Below, piece by piece: positions 6,563-14,854 of a DNA stretch of 16,810 nucleotides (position 1 is its first letter; each line of letters starts with the position of its first letter). Source of the stretch: Clostridium sp. CAG:510. GTDB taxonomy: Bacteria > Bacillota > Clostridia > Lachnospirales > Lachnospiraceae. A program made the translations under genes and the position numbers. Location of the stretch: positions 1 through 16,810 of the forward strand of contig FR880793.1 in NCBI GenBank assembly GCA_000434615.1. Direction: 5' to 3'. Under the pieces are notes generated by a model, which saw only the letters and a list, made by a program, of their open reading frames with translations, did no database searches and was not told where the DNA came from.

Positions 6563-7713
6563 TTTTCGTTTTTATTTTCGTTCCGAGGGGAGTCATACTC
6601 ATCTAAAAAATGATGTCTGACTCCTTTTTGTTTGTAACAGACAACCGTGTCTAAATTCACATTTTCCACGCTCTTGAAGATATTGCCCTCCACGAAGGGA
6701 TTGGTTTTCTTAAGCGTCTTAATCAGTTCTTTAATCTCCACTCTCTTGGAACGGTTTTCCTCGTTGTTGCAGGTCGTACAGGTATCCGTGAATTTGCAGG
6801 CGCACTGGATGAAATGCAGACCGTTGTAGTCCCTCCACGCCTTGATGTCGTCCTCCCGCACCAGATACAGGGGGCGGATCAGTTCCATTCCCTCAAAATT
6901 CGTGCTGTGCAGCTTGGGCATCATGGTCTGTACCTGCGCCCCGTACAGCATCCCCATGAGAATGGTTTCAATGACATCGTCATAGTGGTGGCCGAGTGCG
7001 ATTTTGTTGCAGCCAAGCTCCCTTGCGAAGCTGTACAGATGGCCTCTGCGCATCCGGGCGCACAGATAACAGGGGGATTTCTCCACGTTGTATACGGAGT
7101 CAAAGATATCCGACTCGAAAATCGTAATGGGAATGTTTAAGATTTTGGCATTCTCTTCTATCACCTTGCGGTTTGCCGGGCTGTATCCCGGGTCCATCAC
7201 TAAAAATTTTACTTCAAAGGGAAATTTGTTGTGCAGCTTCAGCTCCTGGAACAGCTTTGCCATGAGCATGGAATCCTTGCCGCCGGAAATACAGACCGCA
7301 ATTTTATCCCCGGGCTTTACCAGTTCGTATGTGCGCACCGCCTTCGTAAACTGGCACCAGATTTTCTTGTGAAATTTCTTGCGGATGCTCGTTTCCACTT
7401 CCTTTGCCTTGTCGGCAGCCGCCGTTTCCTTGATGTCCGTAAGCAGCCAGTCAATATAACCGCCGGAAAGGTTCACCGCATCCAGTCCCTGTTCCGTAAG
7501 CATGTCCGCCACGTCCCGGCTAAGCTTTCCTCTCTGGCAGCAGATGACAAGTCTTTTGCTTCTGTCTATCTTATCGCTTGTTAAAATTTCCTCCGGCTGC
7601 AGTAAGATAGCACCCGGCATGGCGCCGTGTGCTATCTCCTCTTCGTTCCGGATATCAATAATTTCATAGGTACCCTGTGCCAGCTGTTTTAATTCCGATA
7701 CTGTAATGTCCAT
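6559..7713 (-). CDS. Rhodanese-TtcA fusion, tRNA thiolation-type protein
   Basis: A two-domain sulfur protein of 384 residues. Residues 1-92 form a rhodanese domain with the active loop CQRGKLS and the persulfide Cys at C59. After a charged linker, a PP-loop ATPase of the TtcA/TilS superfamily has SGGKDS (143-148), CYLC (C215, C218) and further Cys (C304, C306, C312, C315) that could hold an iron-sulfur cluster. TtcA proteins make 2-thiocytidine in tRNA; the fused rhodanese could deliver the sulfur. The RNA target is not provable from sequence. The start has an AAAAGGAA site and lies two bases past the kinase stop, so it is the last gene of the long minus-strand run. Its stop codon shares TTAA with the prs stop, and its tail (NENKNEN) overlaps the prs terminator region. 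Confidence 0.88.
   Translation of the reverse strand: MDITVSELKQLAQGTYEIIDIRNEEEIAHGAMPGAILLQPEEILTSDKIDRSKRLVICCQRGKLSRDVADMLTEQGLDAVNLSGGYIDWLLTDIKETAAADKAKEVETSIRKKFHKKIWCQFTKAVRTYELVKPGDKIAVCISGGKDSMLMAKLFQELKLHNKFPFEVKFLVMDPGYSPANRKVIEENAKILNIPITIFESDIFDSVYNVEKSPCYLCARMRRGHLYSFARELGCNKIALGHHYDDVIETILMGMLYGAQVQTMMPKLHSTNFEGMELIRPLYLVREDDIKAWRDYNGLHFIQCACKFTDTCTTCNNEENRSKRVEIKELIKTLKKTNPFVEGNIFKSVENVNLDTVVCYKQKGVRHHFLDEYDSPRNENKNEN
6589..6633 (+). terminator. Terminator of prs inside the opposing gene
   Basis: GGAGTCA (6589-6595) pairs with TGACTCC (6618-6624). The stem extends inward through ACTCAT and ATGATGT with a bulge, and is followed by TTTTTGTTT (6625-6633). It starts 26 bases after the prs stop. 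It lies wholly within the C-terminal coding region of the convergent rhodanese/TtcA gene. Confidence 0.85.
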
Positions 7714-7715
7714 TA

Positions 7716-10565
7716 TTATTCCTTTTCTTCCTCATAAACAGGAAATTTTAAGGTTATCTTAAACAAATCCCCGTCCAGATAAATGTTAAATTTACCGTTC
7801 TGCAGCTCCGTCAGATTTTTCGCAATGGAAAGTCCCAGTCCGCTTCCTTCCGTGCTTCGGGAAACATCCCCTCTGATAAAACGCTCGGTCAGCTCTTCCG
7901 CCCGGATGTTCATGGGCTGTGCAGAAATATTTTTCAGACAAAGTATCACATATTTGCCGTCTTCTGTCAATTCCCTGTCAATATAGACTCTGGTTTCCGG
8001 CATGGCATACTTGCAGATATTGCCGAACAGGTTTTCCACCACCCGGTAAATGCGTCTGCCGTCGGCTTTGATATACACGGGCTCCCCGGAAAAGCCGTCC
8101 ACAATGGTAAGCCTTCTTTCCTCTAACTTATCGGAAAACTCCGCCACCGTCTGGTGCAGCAGTTCAATCAGATCGATTTTTTCCATATGCAGCACAATAT
8201 TGCCGGAGGAAATCTTGGAGGCTTCCACCAGATCCTCCGTCAAATGCTTCAGTCTCTGGGATTTCTGGTCCAGGACTTCGATATAGCCCTTGACCGGCTG
8301 TGTTTCGATATTTTCCCGCTTTAATAAATCCACGTAATTGATAATGGACGTCAGAGGCGTTTTGATGTCGTGGGAAACATTGGTAATCAGGTCTGCCTTC
8401 AGCTTTTCGTCCTTCATGGAGGTTGCCACCGCCGCATTGATGCTTTCACTGATGCTGTTGATCGCCTGTGCAATATCTAAATTTTCCCCATGCAGCTTCC
8501 GGGTATCGATCTGGTAATTTAAGTTACCCTCACTGATTTCACGGATACCTTCAATCAGTTCTTTTTTCTTGTTGCGGTTGTAATAGCAGCCGTATACGGC
8601 AAGTGCATCCGGCACCAGCACAAAGATGATAAACCTAAGGACAAAAACCCCATCATTCCTTGTCCGGGAAAGAATGATACCTGCCAGGAAATTATATGCC
8701 ATAATGCCGCCGAACAGAAACAGCGCCCGCGCCAGATTTCCTGCATTGTCATAGATATGGAGCGCTATGTTTTTGATACCTCTGAAAATCCGTTTTACCA
8801 CTTTATCAAATAAAAGGAAAAGCAGACTGCCCTTCCAGATATTTCCCTTTTTGCATCTGCGGATAAAGCTGTACCACAGGGCACACAGTAAGCTGCTGAT
8901 GACGGTTCCGGTTACCGCAAGCGCACATATCACCTGTTCCCGGTACTGTGCTACATAAGACGCGTTGTACCGGCCCACCTCCGTAGCAAGTGTCATTACA
9001 TAAATACCCGCCATTACAAGCACACAGAACAACAGGTAGATTTCCGTGGGAATCTGGTCAATCCAGGACAGACGTACGGTCACGTTTCCTTCCCTGTCCC
9101 TTATTCTCCCTGCCACTACACTCAGATAAAGGAACAGAATGCCGTAACACAATACGGAAGCTGCCACCAGTACCACAAAAAACATCCGGTATTTCAGGAA
9201 CGTGTCGTAGGTTTCCGATGCCATCTTGAAGTCGTCCTCCACCGGATAGGCGGTATCCACGCCAATCCACATTTTCGCCGTATCAGGGTATGCATACTCG
9301 TAGGAGCTGAAAGCTTCAAACATCTCCTCCACGGTCAGAATATGGGTATTGGTGTCCAAGGTAATATTCTGTGGCTTATAAATGACATACCTGCCGCAGT
9401 TTGTCTTGAAGTAATTGTCCATATCATCCAGGGAGATTTCCTTTGTCAGATTGGATACTTCTACCTTATCGCCCAGCATCACCATGCGGAAATAAAACTG
9501 GATGTTTGTGTTTCCGTTACCGAACGCATCCTTTAGGTGCAGATATTCCCGGTAATTGTAACCTAAATCCGATATTGACTGCTCTAAGCAGTAGCGGTAT
9601 GTCTCATACTCGGACAGGTTGTCCGCATAGTCTTCCAGAGAAAATCCGTCCACCGTCTTATAACGCTCCTTCAGAACAGGAATCAGCACATGCACGGTAT
9701 TGGAAGACGTATCAATATAAATTCCCGCTATGGCATCCCCGTAATTCATCACGTTGACCGCCAGCGCCTGCACCTGTTCCTGAAGAGAACGGTACCAGCC
9801 GTAGGGTTCACTCGTAAAAAGCTTGCTGTTGCCCTGCAGCAAGGCTTCAAACAGGGCATCGCCCTGATAGCCGTTCAGGTATTCGCTTTCCGTTGTATTT
9901 TCGTCCGCGTCCGCTTCATCGGGCACCGCTTCCGTCACCTGAAGTCCGACCAATGCACCGTTTAACACCTCTACATTCGTCTGTGGCTGCTCTTCCACCT
10001 CCGCATCCGTTCCTGTTTCCTCATAATAAACGCGGTCCTCCGGCACATATATCTCTTCCATGAATTTGGAGCGGAGCGCATTTTTCTGCGATTCCGTCAA
10101 AGTTCCGTTATAAAAGGGCTGGTTGTCGTCGTATTTGTCCAGAAACTGGGTCAGGGTATAATCCTCAAGGACGGATGCTGTGCCGTACTGGTTCCACTTC
10201 AGCAGATCCTCCAGTTTATAGCGGATGCCGCTGTCCGGCATTTCCCCGTTTTTACGGTTGGCAAATGCCACAATGTCAATCTCCTTGGTGCCGTCAAAGC
10301 GTCCGCCCTCCTCCATCTGGCTTTTTGCCACATTGTAACGGATGATGCTGTATAAGGAGTTTACCAGCATCTCGTCAAATACATCCGTATCCTCGAAGTG
10401 TTTCTCCTCGGAAAAAATATCAAAACGTTTTGTCACAGAGTCATCCATGACAAAGGAAAACAATACTAAAAACGCCACGCCCGATACCATGCCGAAGGCG
10501 GCAATCTGCTGCAGGATGTGCAGTAAAAATCTTTTGTTTCTCATGGGTTTCTTTTCATTCTTCAT
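7716..10565 (-). CDS. Large membrane sensor histidine kinase
   Basis: A 949-residue two-component sensor. A first membrane segment (about 13-40) is followed by a large extracytoplasmic domain (about 41-457) that I cannot assign. A cluster of five more membrane segments follows (about 458-486, 509-529, 545-567, 612-633, 639-661), then a HAMP-like linker (670-725). The kinase core has the phospho-acceptor H732 in NVSHDIKTPL, an N box (ENLFGNICKY, about 844) and a G2 box (GSGLGLSIAK, about 907). The usual DxGxG G1 box is replaced by KNISAQP, as in a known clostridial kinase subgroup. The signal is unknown. Its ATG shares one base with the regulator stop codon (TAATG), so the two are coupled. It is far too long and too membrane-rich for a typical VanS. 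Confidence 0.93.
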   Translation of the reverse strand: MKNEKKPMRNKRFLLHILQQIAAFGMVSGVAFLVLFSFVMDDSVTKRFDIFSEEKHFEDTDVFDEMLVNSLYSIIRYNVAKSQMEEGGRFDGTKEIDIVAFANRKNGEMPDSGIRYKLEDLLKWNQYGTASVLEDYTLTQFLDKYDDNQPFYNGTLTESQKNALRSKFMEEIYVPEDRVYYEETGTDAEVEEQPQTNVEVLNGALVGLQVTEAVPDEADADENTTESEYLNGYQGDALFEALLQGNSKLFTSEPYGWYRSLQEQVQALAVNVMNYGDAIAGIYIDTSSNTVHVLIPVLKERYKTVDGFSLEDYADNLSEYETYRYCLEQSISDLGYNYREYLHLKDAFGNGNTNIQFYFRMVMLGDKVEVSNLTKEISLDDMDNYFKTNCGRYVIYKPQNITLDTNTHILTVEEMFEAFSSYEYAYPDTAKMWIGVDTAYPVEDDFKMASETYDTFLKYRMFFVVLVAASVLCYGILFLYLSVVAGRIRDREGNVTVRLSWIDQIPTEIYLLFCVLVMAGIYVMTLATEVGRYNASYVAQYREQVICALAVTGTVISSLLCALWYSFIRRCKKGNIWKGSLLFLLFDKVVKRIFRGIKNIALHIYDNAGNLARALFLFGGIMAYNFLAGIILSRTRNDGVFVLRFIIFVLVPDALAVYGCYYNRNKKKELIEGIREISEGNLNYQIDTRKLHGENLDIAQAINSISESINAAVATSMKDEKLKADLITNVSHDIKTPLTSIINYVDLLKRENIETQPVKGYIEVLDQKSQRLKHLTEDLVEASKISSGNIVLHMEKIDLIELLHQTVAEFSDKLEERRLTIVDGFSGEPVYIKADGRRIYRVVENLFGNICKYAMPETRVYIDRELTEDGKYVILCLKNISAQPMNIRAEELTERFIRGDVSRSTEGSGLGLSIAKNLTELQNGKFNIYLDGDLFKITLKFPVYEEEKE

Positions 10566-11263
10566 TAATTTTGTTTTTCCACCTTATAACCGACACCCCA
10601 TACCACCTTCAGATACTTCGGCTCCTTGGGGTTGATTTCAATTTTCTCCCGGATATGCCGGATATGCACCGCCACCGTATTGTCCGCACCGATAGCCGCC
10701 TCGTTCCAGATATTCTCATAAATCTGGTCAATGGAATAGACTCTGCCCGGATTTTTCACCAAAAGAAGCAGGATGCTGTATTCAATGGGGGTAAGCCGCA
10801 CCGGCTCTCCATCCACCGTAACCTCCTTGGTATCGTCATCCATGCATAAGCCGCCGATGCGGTACACGTTGCTTTCTTCCGGTGCGCTCATATTGCCAAG
10901 CTTGGTATAGCGGCGAAGGTTGGACTTCACACGGGCAATCAGCTCCAGCGGGTTAAAGGGCTTGGACACGTAATCGTCGGCGCCTACATTCAGCCCCAGA
11001 ATTTTGTCCGTATCCTCCGTCTTTGCCGAAAGCATGATAATGGGAATGCTGCTGTACTCCCGGATTTTTAAGGTGGCATGGATGCCGTCCAGCTTCGGCA
11101 TCATCACATCCATGATTAAAAGCTGGATATCCTCCGCTTTTAAGATACGGATGGCTTCCTCCCCGTCATATGCCTTATACACTTTATAGCCTTCGTTTTT
11201 CAGATAAATCTCAATCGCATCTACAATTTCCTTGTCGTCGTCACAAATTAAAATATTCGCCAT
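10565..11263 (-). CDS. OmpR-family response regulator
   Basis: A 232-residue DNA-binding response regulator, the partner of the kinase that follows. The receiver domain has the acidic pocket CDDD (residues 7-10), phospho-acceptor D52 (IMDVMMP), S79 (IMLSAK) and K101 (VSKPF). A winged-helix output domain follows, with RLTPIEYSILLLL, the recognition stretch NTVAVHIRHIREKIE and the terminal VWGVGYKVE. The start lies four bases after the pgeF stop, with only a weak AGAGAA site, so expression probably relies on translational coupling. It sits in the same run as the VanG/VanT genes and might regulate them, but its sequence does not identify it as VanR specifically. Confidence 0.94.
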   Translation of the reverse strand: MANILICDDDKEIVDAIEIYLKNEGYKVYKAYDGEEAIRILKAEDIQLLIMDVMMPKLDGIHATLKIREYSSIPIIMLSAKTEDTDKILGLNVGADDYVSKPFNPLELIARVKSNLRRYTKLGNMSAPEESNVYRIGGLCMDDDTKEVTVDGEPVRLTPIEYSILLLLVKNPGRVYSIDQIYENIWNEAAIGADNTVAVHIRHIREKIEINPKEPKYLKVVWGVGYKVEKQN

Positions 11264-11267
11264 TTTC

Positions 11268-12116
11268 TTATTCTCTGAGACTTAAGAAAGCTCCCAGGTT
11301 TCCTCTCTTTCCTTTGCTTGCCCGATGGGAAAACAGTTTATCTTCATTGCAGCAGGTGCAGATATCCGTTACGGAAATCTGCGCTCCGGTAAGCCCTGCA
11401 TCCAAAAGCACCTTCTCATTTGCCCGCCATAAATCAAGCTGGTATTTTCCTTCTTCCCTGCCGGCGCTTAACACGTCCTCTCCAAACTCCCGCCGGAAGG
11501 CATCCGCCACAGCCTCCGAGACCTCATAGCAGTCCGCACAGATGGACGGCCCCACAGCCGCTATCATATCCTCTTTCCGGCAGCCGTATTCCTTTTCCAT
11601 AAAGGCTGTCATTTCCCGTCCCATGCGGTTTACGGTGCCCCTCCATCCGGAATGGGCAAGACCGATGACTTTCTTTTTCGTATCCAGAAAATAAAGCGGC
11701 ACGCAGTCCGCAAAAAAGCAGCTTAAAATAATCCCCGGCTCGTCCGTCACCAGACCGTCTATATCCCGGTAGTCCTTCTCTCTTAAAACGCCTTTTCCTT
11801 TATCTTCCTTCGTTACCTTCCGGATATTTACGGTATAGGTCTGGTCGGAGCAGACAAAATCCTCTTTCTTTCCGTGCATGACCTTGGCAATCCGCCGGAA
11901 GTTTTCCTGCACGGCTGCCTCTTCGTCGCCTCTGGTGAAGCTTAAATTCATGGTGGCAAAAATGCCCTTGCTTACGCCTCCCATTCTGGTGGAGAACAGA
12001 TGCTCCACCAGACCGGTTTCGGTAAAGGCGGGAAAGGTAAGGTAACAAAGCTCTCCGGCTTCCCTGCTTACCATTCCCTGTCCTTCCGCCCTGTTTTTTC
12101 TTTTCCAGGAAATCAT
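11268..12116 (-). CDS. pgeF: PgeF/YlmD family peptidoglycan editing or purine nucleoside enzyme
   Basis: A 282-residue member of the YfiH/YlmD/laccase-domain family. In E. coli a member removes wrongly incorporated residues from peptidoglycan precursors; others act as purine nucleoside phosphorylases or adenosine deaminases. Family motifs are FSTRMGGVSKG (41-51), FADCVPLYFLD (135-145) and LAHSGWRGT (153-161), plus CTCCNEDKLFSHR near the end. Two of the three conserved metal ligands are present (C138, H155). The third, normally the His of a QxH motif, is Tyr here (DQTYT, Y94; codon TAT, one base from CAT). Activity may therefore be altered. The start follows a GAGG site seven bases upstream and lies 24 bases after yraN. 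Proximity to the VanG/VanT genes fits a link to precursor quality control, but that is inference. Confidence 0.9.
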   Translation of the reverse strand: MISWKRKNRAEGQGMVSREAGELCYLTFPAFTETGLVEHLFSTRMGGVSKGIFATMNLSFTRGDEEAAVQENFRRIAKVMHGKKEDFVCSDQTYTVNIRKVTKEDKGKGVLREKDYRDIDGLVTDEPGIILSCFFADCVPLYFLDTKKKVIGLAHSGWRGTVNRMGREMTAFMEKEYGCRKEDMIAAVGPSICADCYEVSEAVADAFRREFGEDVLSAGREEGKYQLDLWRANEKVLLDAGLTGAQISVTDICTCCNEDKLFSHRASKGKRGNLGAFLSLRE

Positions 12117-12140
12117 GTTAAATCCTCTGCTTTTCTTTTT

Positions 12141-12581
12141 TTAAGTCCCCGGCTGATGGGGAAAGGCATCGGGTATCCATGCTGTTTTTTCTCCCAGAAT
12201 GCCAATCACATCATAGCGCACAGGAACGTCATCCGGCACCTTCTGCGTAAACCGGAAATAGTCCGCCACCCGGCAGATTTTCCTCTGTTTTGCCCTGTTC
12301 ACCGCAGATAGCGGGTCCGCACAGCAGGCAGAGCTGCGGTATTTTACTTCCACAAAAACAAGATATCTGCCGTCCCGGGCTATCAGGTCGATTTCTCCCT
12401 GCCTGCACCGGTAATTACGCGCTAAAATCTGCATTCCCCGCGCCTGTAAAAATACGGCTGCCCGTTCCTCCGCACACGTACCTATCATGCGCTTGTTTGC
12501 GTTTCTCTGCACCGGTTGGCTGTTTCTGCCGTTCTGCTCCGGTCGTTTGTCTGTGTTTCCTTGTCCTGTTGTGTTCTTCAT
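12141..12581 (-). CDS. yraN: YraN/UPF0102 family putative endonuclease
   Basis: A 146-residue protein of the UPF0102 family, which has a PD-(D/E)xK nuclease-like fold and no firmly proven role. The core is GTCAEERAAVFLQARGMQILARNYR, then GEIDLIARDGRYLVFVEVKYR, whose E-x-D and E-x-K residues form the expected metal site. The 32-residue polar N-terminal extension (Asn/Gln/Lys/Arg-rich) is longer than usual. An internal start at Met32 (MIGTCAEE) would give the usual length, but the first ATG has a clear AAAGGA site seven bases upstream and Met32 has none. It lies 70 bases after the racemase, the widest gap in the run, with a possible weak promoter. Confidence 0.88.
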   Translation of the reverse strand: MKNTTGQGNTDKRPEQNGRNSQPVQRNANKRMIGTCAEERAAVFLQARGMQILARNYRCRQGEIDLIARDGRYLVFVEVKYRSSACCADPLSAVNRAKQRKICRVADYFRFTQKVPDDVPVRYDVIGILGEKTAWIPDAFPHQPGT

Positions 12582-12619
12582 AAATAAGTCCTTTCCGCAC
12601 AGGACATCCTTCTTGTTCT

Positions 12620-12648
12620 ATCATAGTATATTTGCCGGAAAAAGAAAA
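12620..12648 (-). promoter_or_regulatory. Possible weak internal promoter before yraN
   Basis: A good -10 box TATGAT (12625-12620) and a poor -35 box TTTTCT (12648-12643) with a 17-base spacer, in the 70-bp gap between the racemase and yraN. It may let yraN and downstream genes be expressed independently of vanG. Confidence 0.3.
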
Positions 12649-12651
12649 GTC

Positions 12652-13779
12652 TCACCCGATGTAAATTTTTGTAAGACGGCTTCCTAAACGGCTCACCAGT
12701 TCGTTGGTAATGGTTCCGGCAAGCTCCGCAATCTCCACCGCCAGTATGCTGTTTTCCCCCTCCCTTCCTATAAAGGTCACAATATCCCCTTCCTGCACAT
12801 GCGCCACCCCCGTGACATCCAGCATGAGCTGGTCCATGCATATTCTGCCGATGATGGGCGCTTTTCTGCCCTTTATAAACGCATACCCCTGTCCCGACAG
12901 ATTTCTCGGCAGCCCGTCCGCATAGCCCATGGTAACCGCCGCGATTTTACGGTCTTCCACCGCCTTATAGGTTCTGCCGTAGGAAACAAATTCTCCCGGT
13001 GCCACCATCCGCACGCAGCTGATGCGCGCCTTTAGGGAAAGGGCGGGTTTTAAGGCAACCGGGTAGCTTTCCTCCGCCGAATTGCTGGTGCAGCCGTACA
13101 GGGCAATCCCCACCCTGGCAAACCGCATGCCCGGCACCGGATAATACAGAAAGCCGTAGCTGCTCTGGCAATGATAATACAGGTGCCCGTAACCCATCCG
13201 GCCAAGCCGCTTCTTTAAGCCGGTAAATTCGGCAATCTGTCCGTTGGTAAAAACAATGTCCTCCTTCTGCCGGCTGTCCGCCACACTCATATGGGAATAA
13301 ATGCCCTCTATCCGGATACCCGGCAGCTTTAAGAGTCTTAGGATGGTTTCTTCCTCCTTTGCCGGAATCCCCAGTCTGTTCATACCGGTGTCCACCGCCA
13401 GGTGCGCCCTTACCGTGCTTCCGCTCTTTGCCAGTTCCTGTCCGTGTTTCTCATCCACAATCGTCTGTATCAGGTCATAGTGCTGCAGAAGAAAAGCATC
13501 CCGTGGCATGGTATATCCCAAAATCAGTATGTCGCCTAAAATTCCCGCCGAACGTAAGCTTATGGCTTCCTCCAGCGTGGCAACGGCATAGTACCGGCAG
13601 CCTTCTTCCTGTAAAAGCTTTGCCACCCTTCCGGCTCCGTGTCCGTAGGCATCTGCTTTTACCACCGCCATAATGTCACATCCATCCGGTGCAGACGCAC
13701 ACAGGCTCCGGTAATTTTCCCTTATTCTACCGGTATCGATTTCCAGCCATGCCCTGCCGGGTTTTTCCTCATTTCTCAT
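12652..13779 (-). CDS. vanTr: VanT-type serine/alanine racemase domain (Alr family)
   Basis: A 375-residue PLP-dependent fold-type III racemase. The PLP lysine is K41 (VVKADAYGHG), the catalytic tyrosine is Y267 (VSYGRTY), and C314 lies in the GRICMDQ loop. The sequence is VanT-like, not housekeeping Alr: ILILGYTMP with YDLIQTIVD (86-109), and GTITNELVSRLGSRL near the end. There N359 occupies the position of Tyr354 of Geobacillus alanine racemase; Asn here is the signature of VanT serine racemases, which supply D-Ser for D-Ala-D-Ser precursors. The start has a GGAGA site and overlaps the membrane gene by 11 bp in another frame. VanT is usually one polypeptide; split vanTm/vanTr genes are known from the vanL cluster. 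Alanine racemase activity could remain. Confidence 0.85.
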   Translation of the reverse strand: MRNEEKPGRAWLEIDTGRIRENYRSLCASAPDGCDIMAVVKADAYGHGAGRVAKLLQEEGCRYYAVATLEEAISLRSAGILGDILILGYTMPRDAFLLQHYDLIQTIVDEKHGQELAKSGSTVRAHLAVDTGMNRLGIPAKEEETILRLLKLPGIRIEGIYSHMSVADSRQKEDIVFTNGQIAEFTGLKKRLGRMGYGHLYYHCQSSYGFLYYPVPGMRFARVGIALYGCTSNSAEESYPVALKPALSLKARISCVRMVAPGEFVSYGRTYKAVEDRKIAAVTMGYADGLPRNLSGQGYAFIKGRKAPIIGRICMDQLMLDVTGVAHVQEGDIVTFIGREGENSILAVEIAELAGTITNELVSRLGSRLTKIYIG

Positions 13780-14854
13780 GTGTATTCTCCGTTCTTACTG
13801 TTTTCCGTTTCCTTTTTACCATGTCCTGTAACAGGCAGAGAAACGCCGTCGCACAGAAGCTGCCCGCGCAGACACACAGATAGTACAGAGGACTGCACTC
13901 CACCAGCGCCGGCATTTTTATGACCTTTGCACATCCCCTCACCAGAATAATGACAAGCGGGTGAAGAAAATAAATATACATGGGGCCTTTCAGCCACAGA
14001 CTGTCCGCCTGCTTTCCGCTTCTTTCCGAAGGTAAAGCTCTCTCGTTTACGCAGCGAAGAAAGGCAAACAGATGGTAGCTGCAAAGCGGCAGGAACAGAT
14101 ACATGGAGTCGTGTTTCTGCCAGTCCGTGTTATGTAAAAGCAATGCCTCCTGTATCATCAGAACAAAGCTGCACAAAAACAGGATAAGCTCCTTTTCCTT
14201 ATTCTGCTTCCCTTTCTTTTCCTGTTCCCTGAAAAGTCTGCCCAAAATCAGAAACAGAGGCGCCATAAAGATGCCGTTTCGCGTGTAGGAAAAGCAGGTA
14301 AACATGCCGTCGTATACTTTGGATAAAATAGGACTTAACCGCACCAGTCCGAAGTAACTGTCGCCCAAAAGTCCGATGACATACAAAAGAATGCTGATGG
14401 CTACGGCATTTTCTTTCCCGCATTTTAAGAGAAGCGTCATCAGAGCCAGTCCCAGCATGCATGCCGGCAGATACCACAGATGATAAAAGGTGCCGTCAAA
14501 GAAAATATCCTTTAGTATCCTCCCTGCGGTAAACGTTTCGCCGCCCATGTACTTGTATATCTGCACCGGCAGGTACAGGCAGGTCACTCCCAGATACAAA
14601 AGAAACAGCTTTTTCTCCGTCTTTTTCACCTGTACGGTAAAGTAGCCCGTCAGCATGAAAAAGAACGGCACCGCCAGTCTGGCTGCAATTCTCGTAAGTA
14701 AAAAATCCCCGTAAGGCCAGATGCTTTCAAGCGGAGAGGTGTGAATGGCAACCACTAAAAATGCCGCCAGCCACTTGAAGGCATCCCAGCTCTTTATGCG
14801 TGCCGCTTTCCCGCTTTCCGTTTTAACCGTTGTGCTGTCCATGTTTTGCCGCAT
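13769..14854 (-). CDS. vanTm: VanT-type membrane domain, acyltransferase-3 fold, separate gene
   Basis: A 361-residue polytopic membrane protein with about ten hydrophobic segments, of the acyltransferase-3 (OafA-like) superfamily. The N-terminus, DAFKWLAAFLVVAIHTSPLES (residues 24-44, with H38) followed by GDFLLTRIAARLAVPFFFMLTGYF, closely matches the N-terminal membrane domain of VanT serine racemases as I recall it. In those proteins this domain is fused to the racemase and has been proposed to take part in serine uptake. Here it is a separate gene, overlapping the ligase by 32 bp and the racemase by 11 bp. The ATG at 14854 is preceded by AGAGGA at eight bases; Met5 is a weaker alternative. 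A generic O-acyltransferase is the alternative reading, but position and sequence favour VanT. Confidence 0.82.
   Translation of the reverse strand: MRQNMDSTTVKTESGKAARIKSWDAFKWLAAFLVVAIHTSPLESIWPYGDFLLTRIAARLAVPFFFMLTGYFTVQVKKTEKKLFLLYLGVTCLYLPVQIYKYMGGETFTAGRILKDIFFDGTFYHLWYLPACMLGLALMTLLLKCGKENAVAISILLYVIGLLGDSYFGLVRLSPILSKVYDGMFTCFSYTRNGIFMAPLFLILGRLFREQEKKGKQNKEKELILFLCSFVLMIQEALLLHNTDWQKHDSMYLFLPLCSYHLFAFLRCVNERALPSERSGKQADSLWLKGPMYIYFLHPLVIILVRGCAKVIKMPALVECSPLYYLCVCAGSFCATAFLCLLQDMVKRKRKTVRTENTHEK

Noticed and set aside
7716..11263. VanR/VanS pair of a van cluster
   Set aside because: The regulator is generic OmpR-type, the kinase is more than twice the usual VanS length with six membrane segments, and pgeF and yraN lie between.
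12652..13779. Ordinary housekeeping alanine racemase
   Set aside because: Asn359 at the Tyr354 position, VanT-like internal motifs, and overlap with a VanT-type membrane gene next to vanG favour a serine racemase domain, although residual alanine racemase activity is possible.
13769..13779. Sequencing frameshift splitting a fused vanT
   Set aside because: The downstream gene has its own ATG with a GGAGA site, and both halves have complete domain boundaries, so two overlapping genes are more likely; read-level data could still overturn this.
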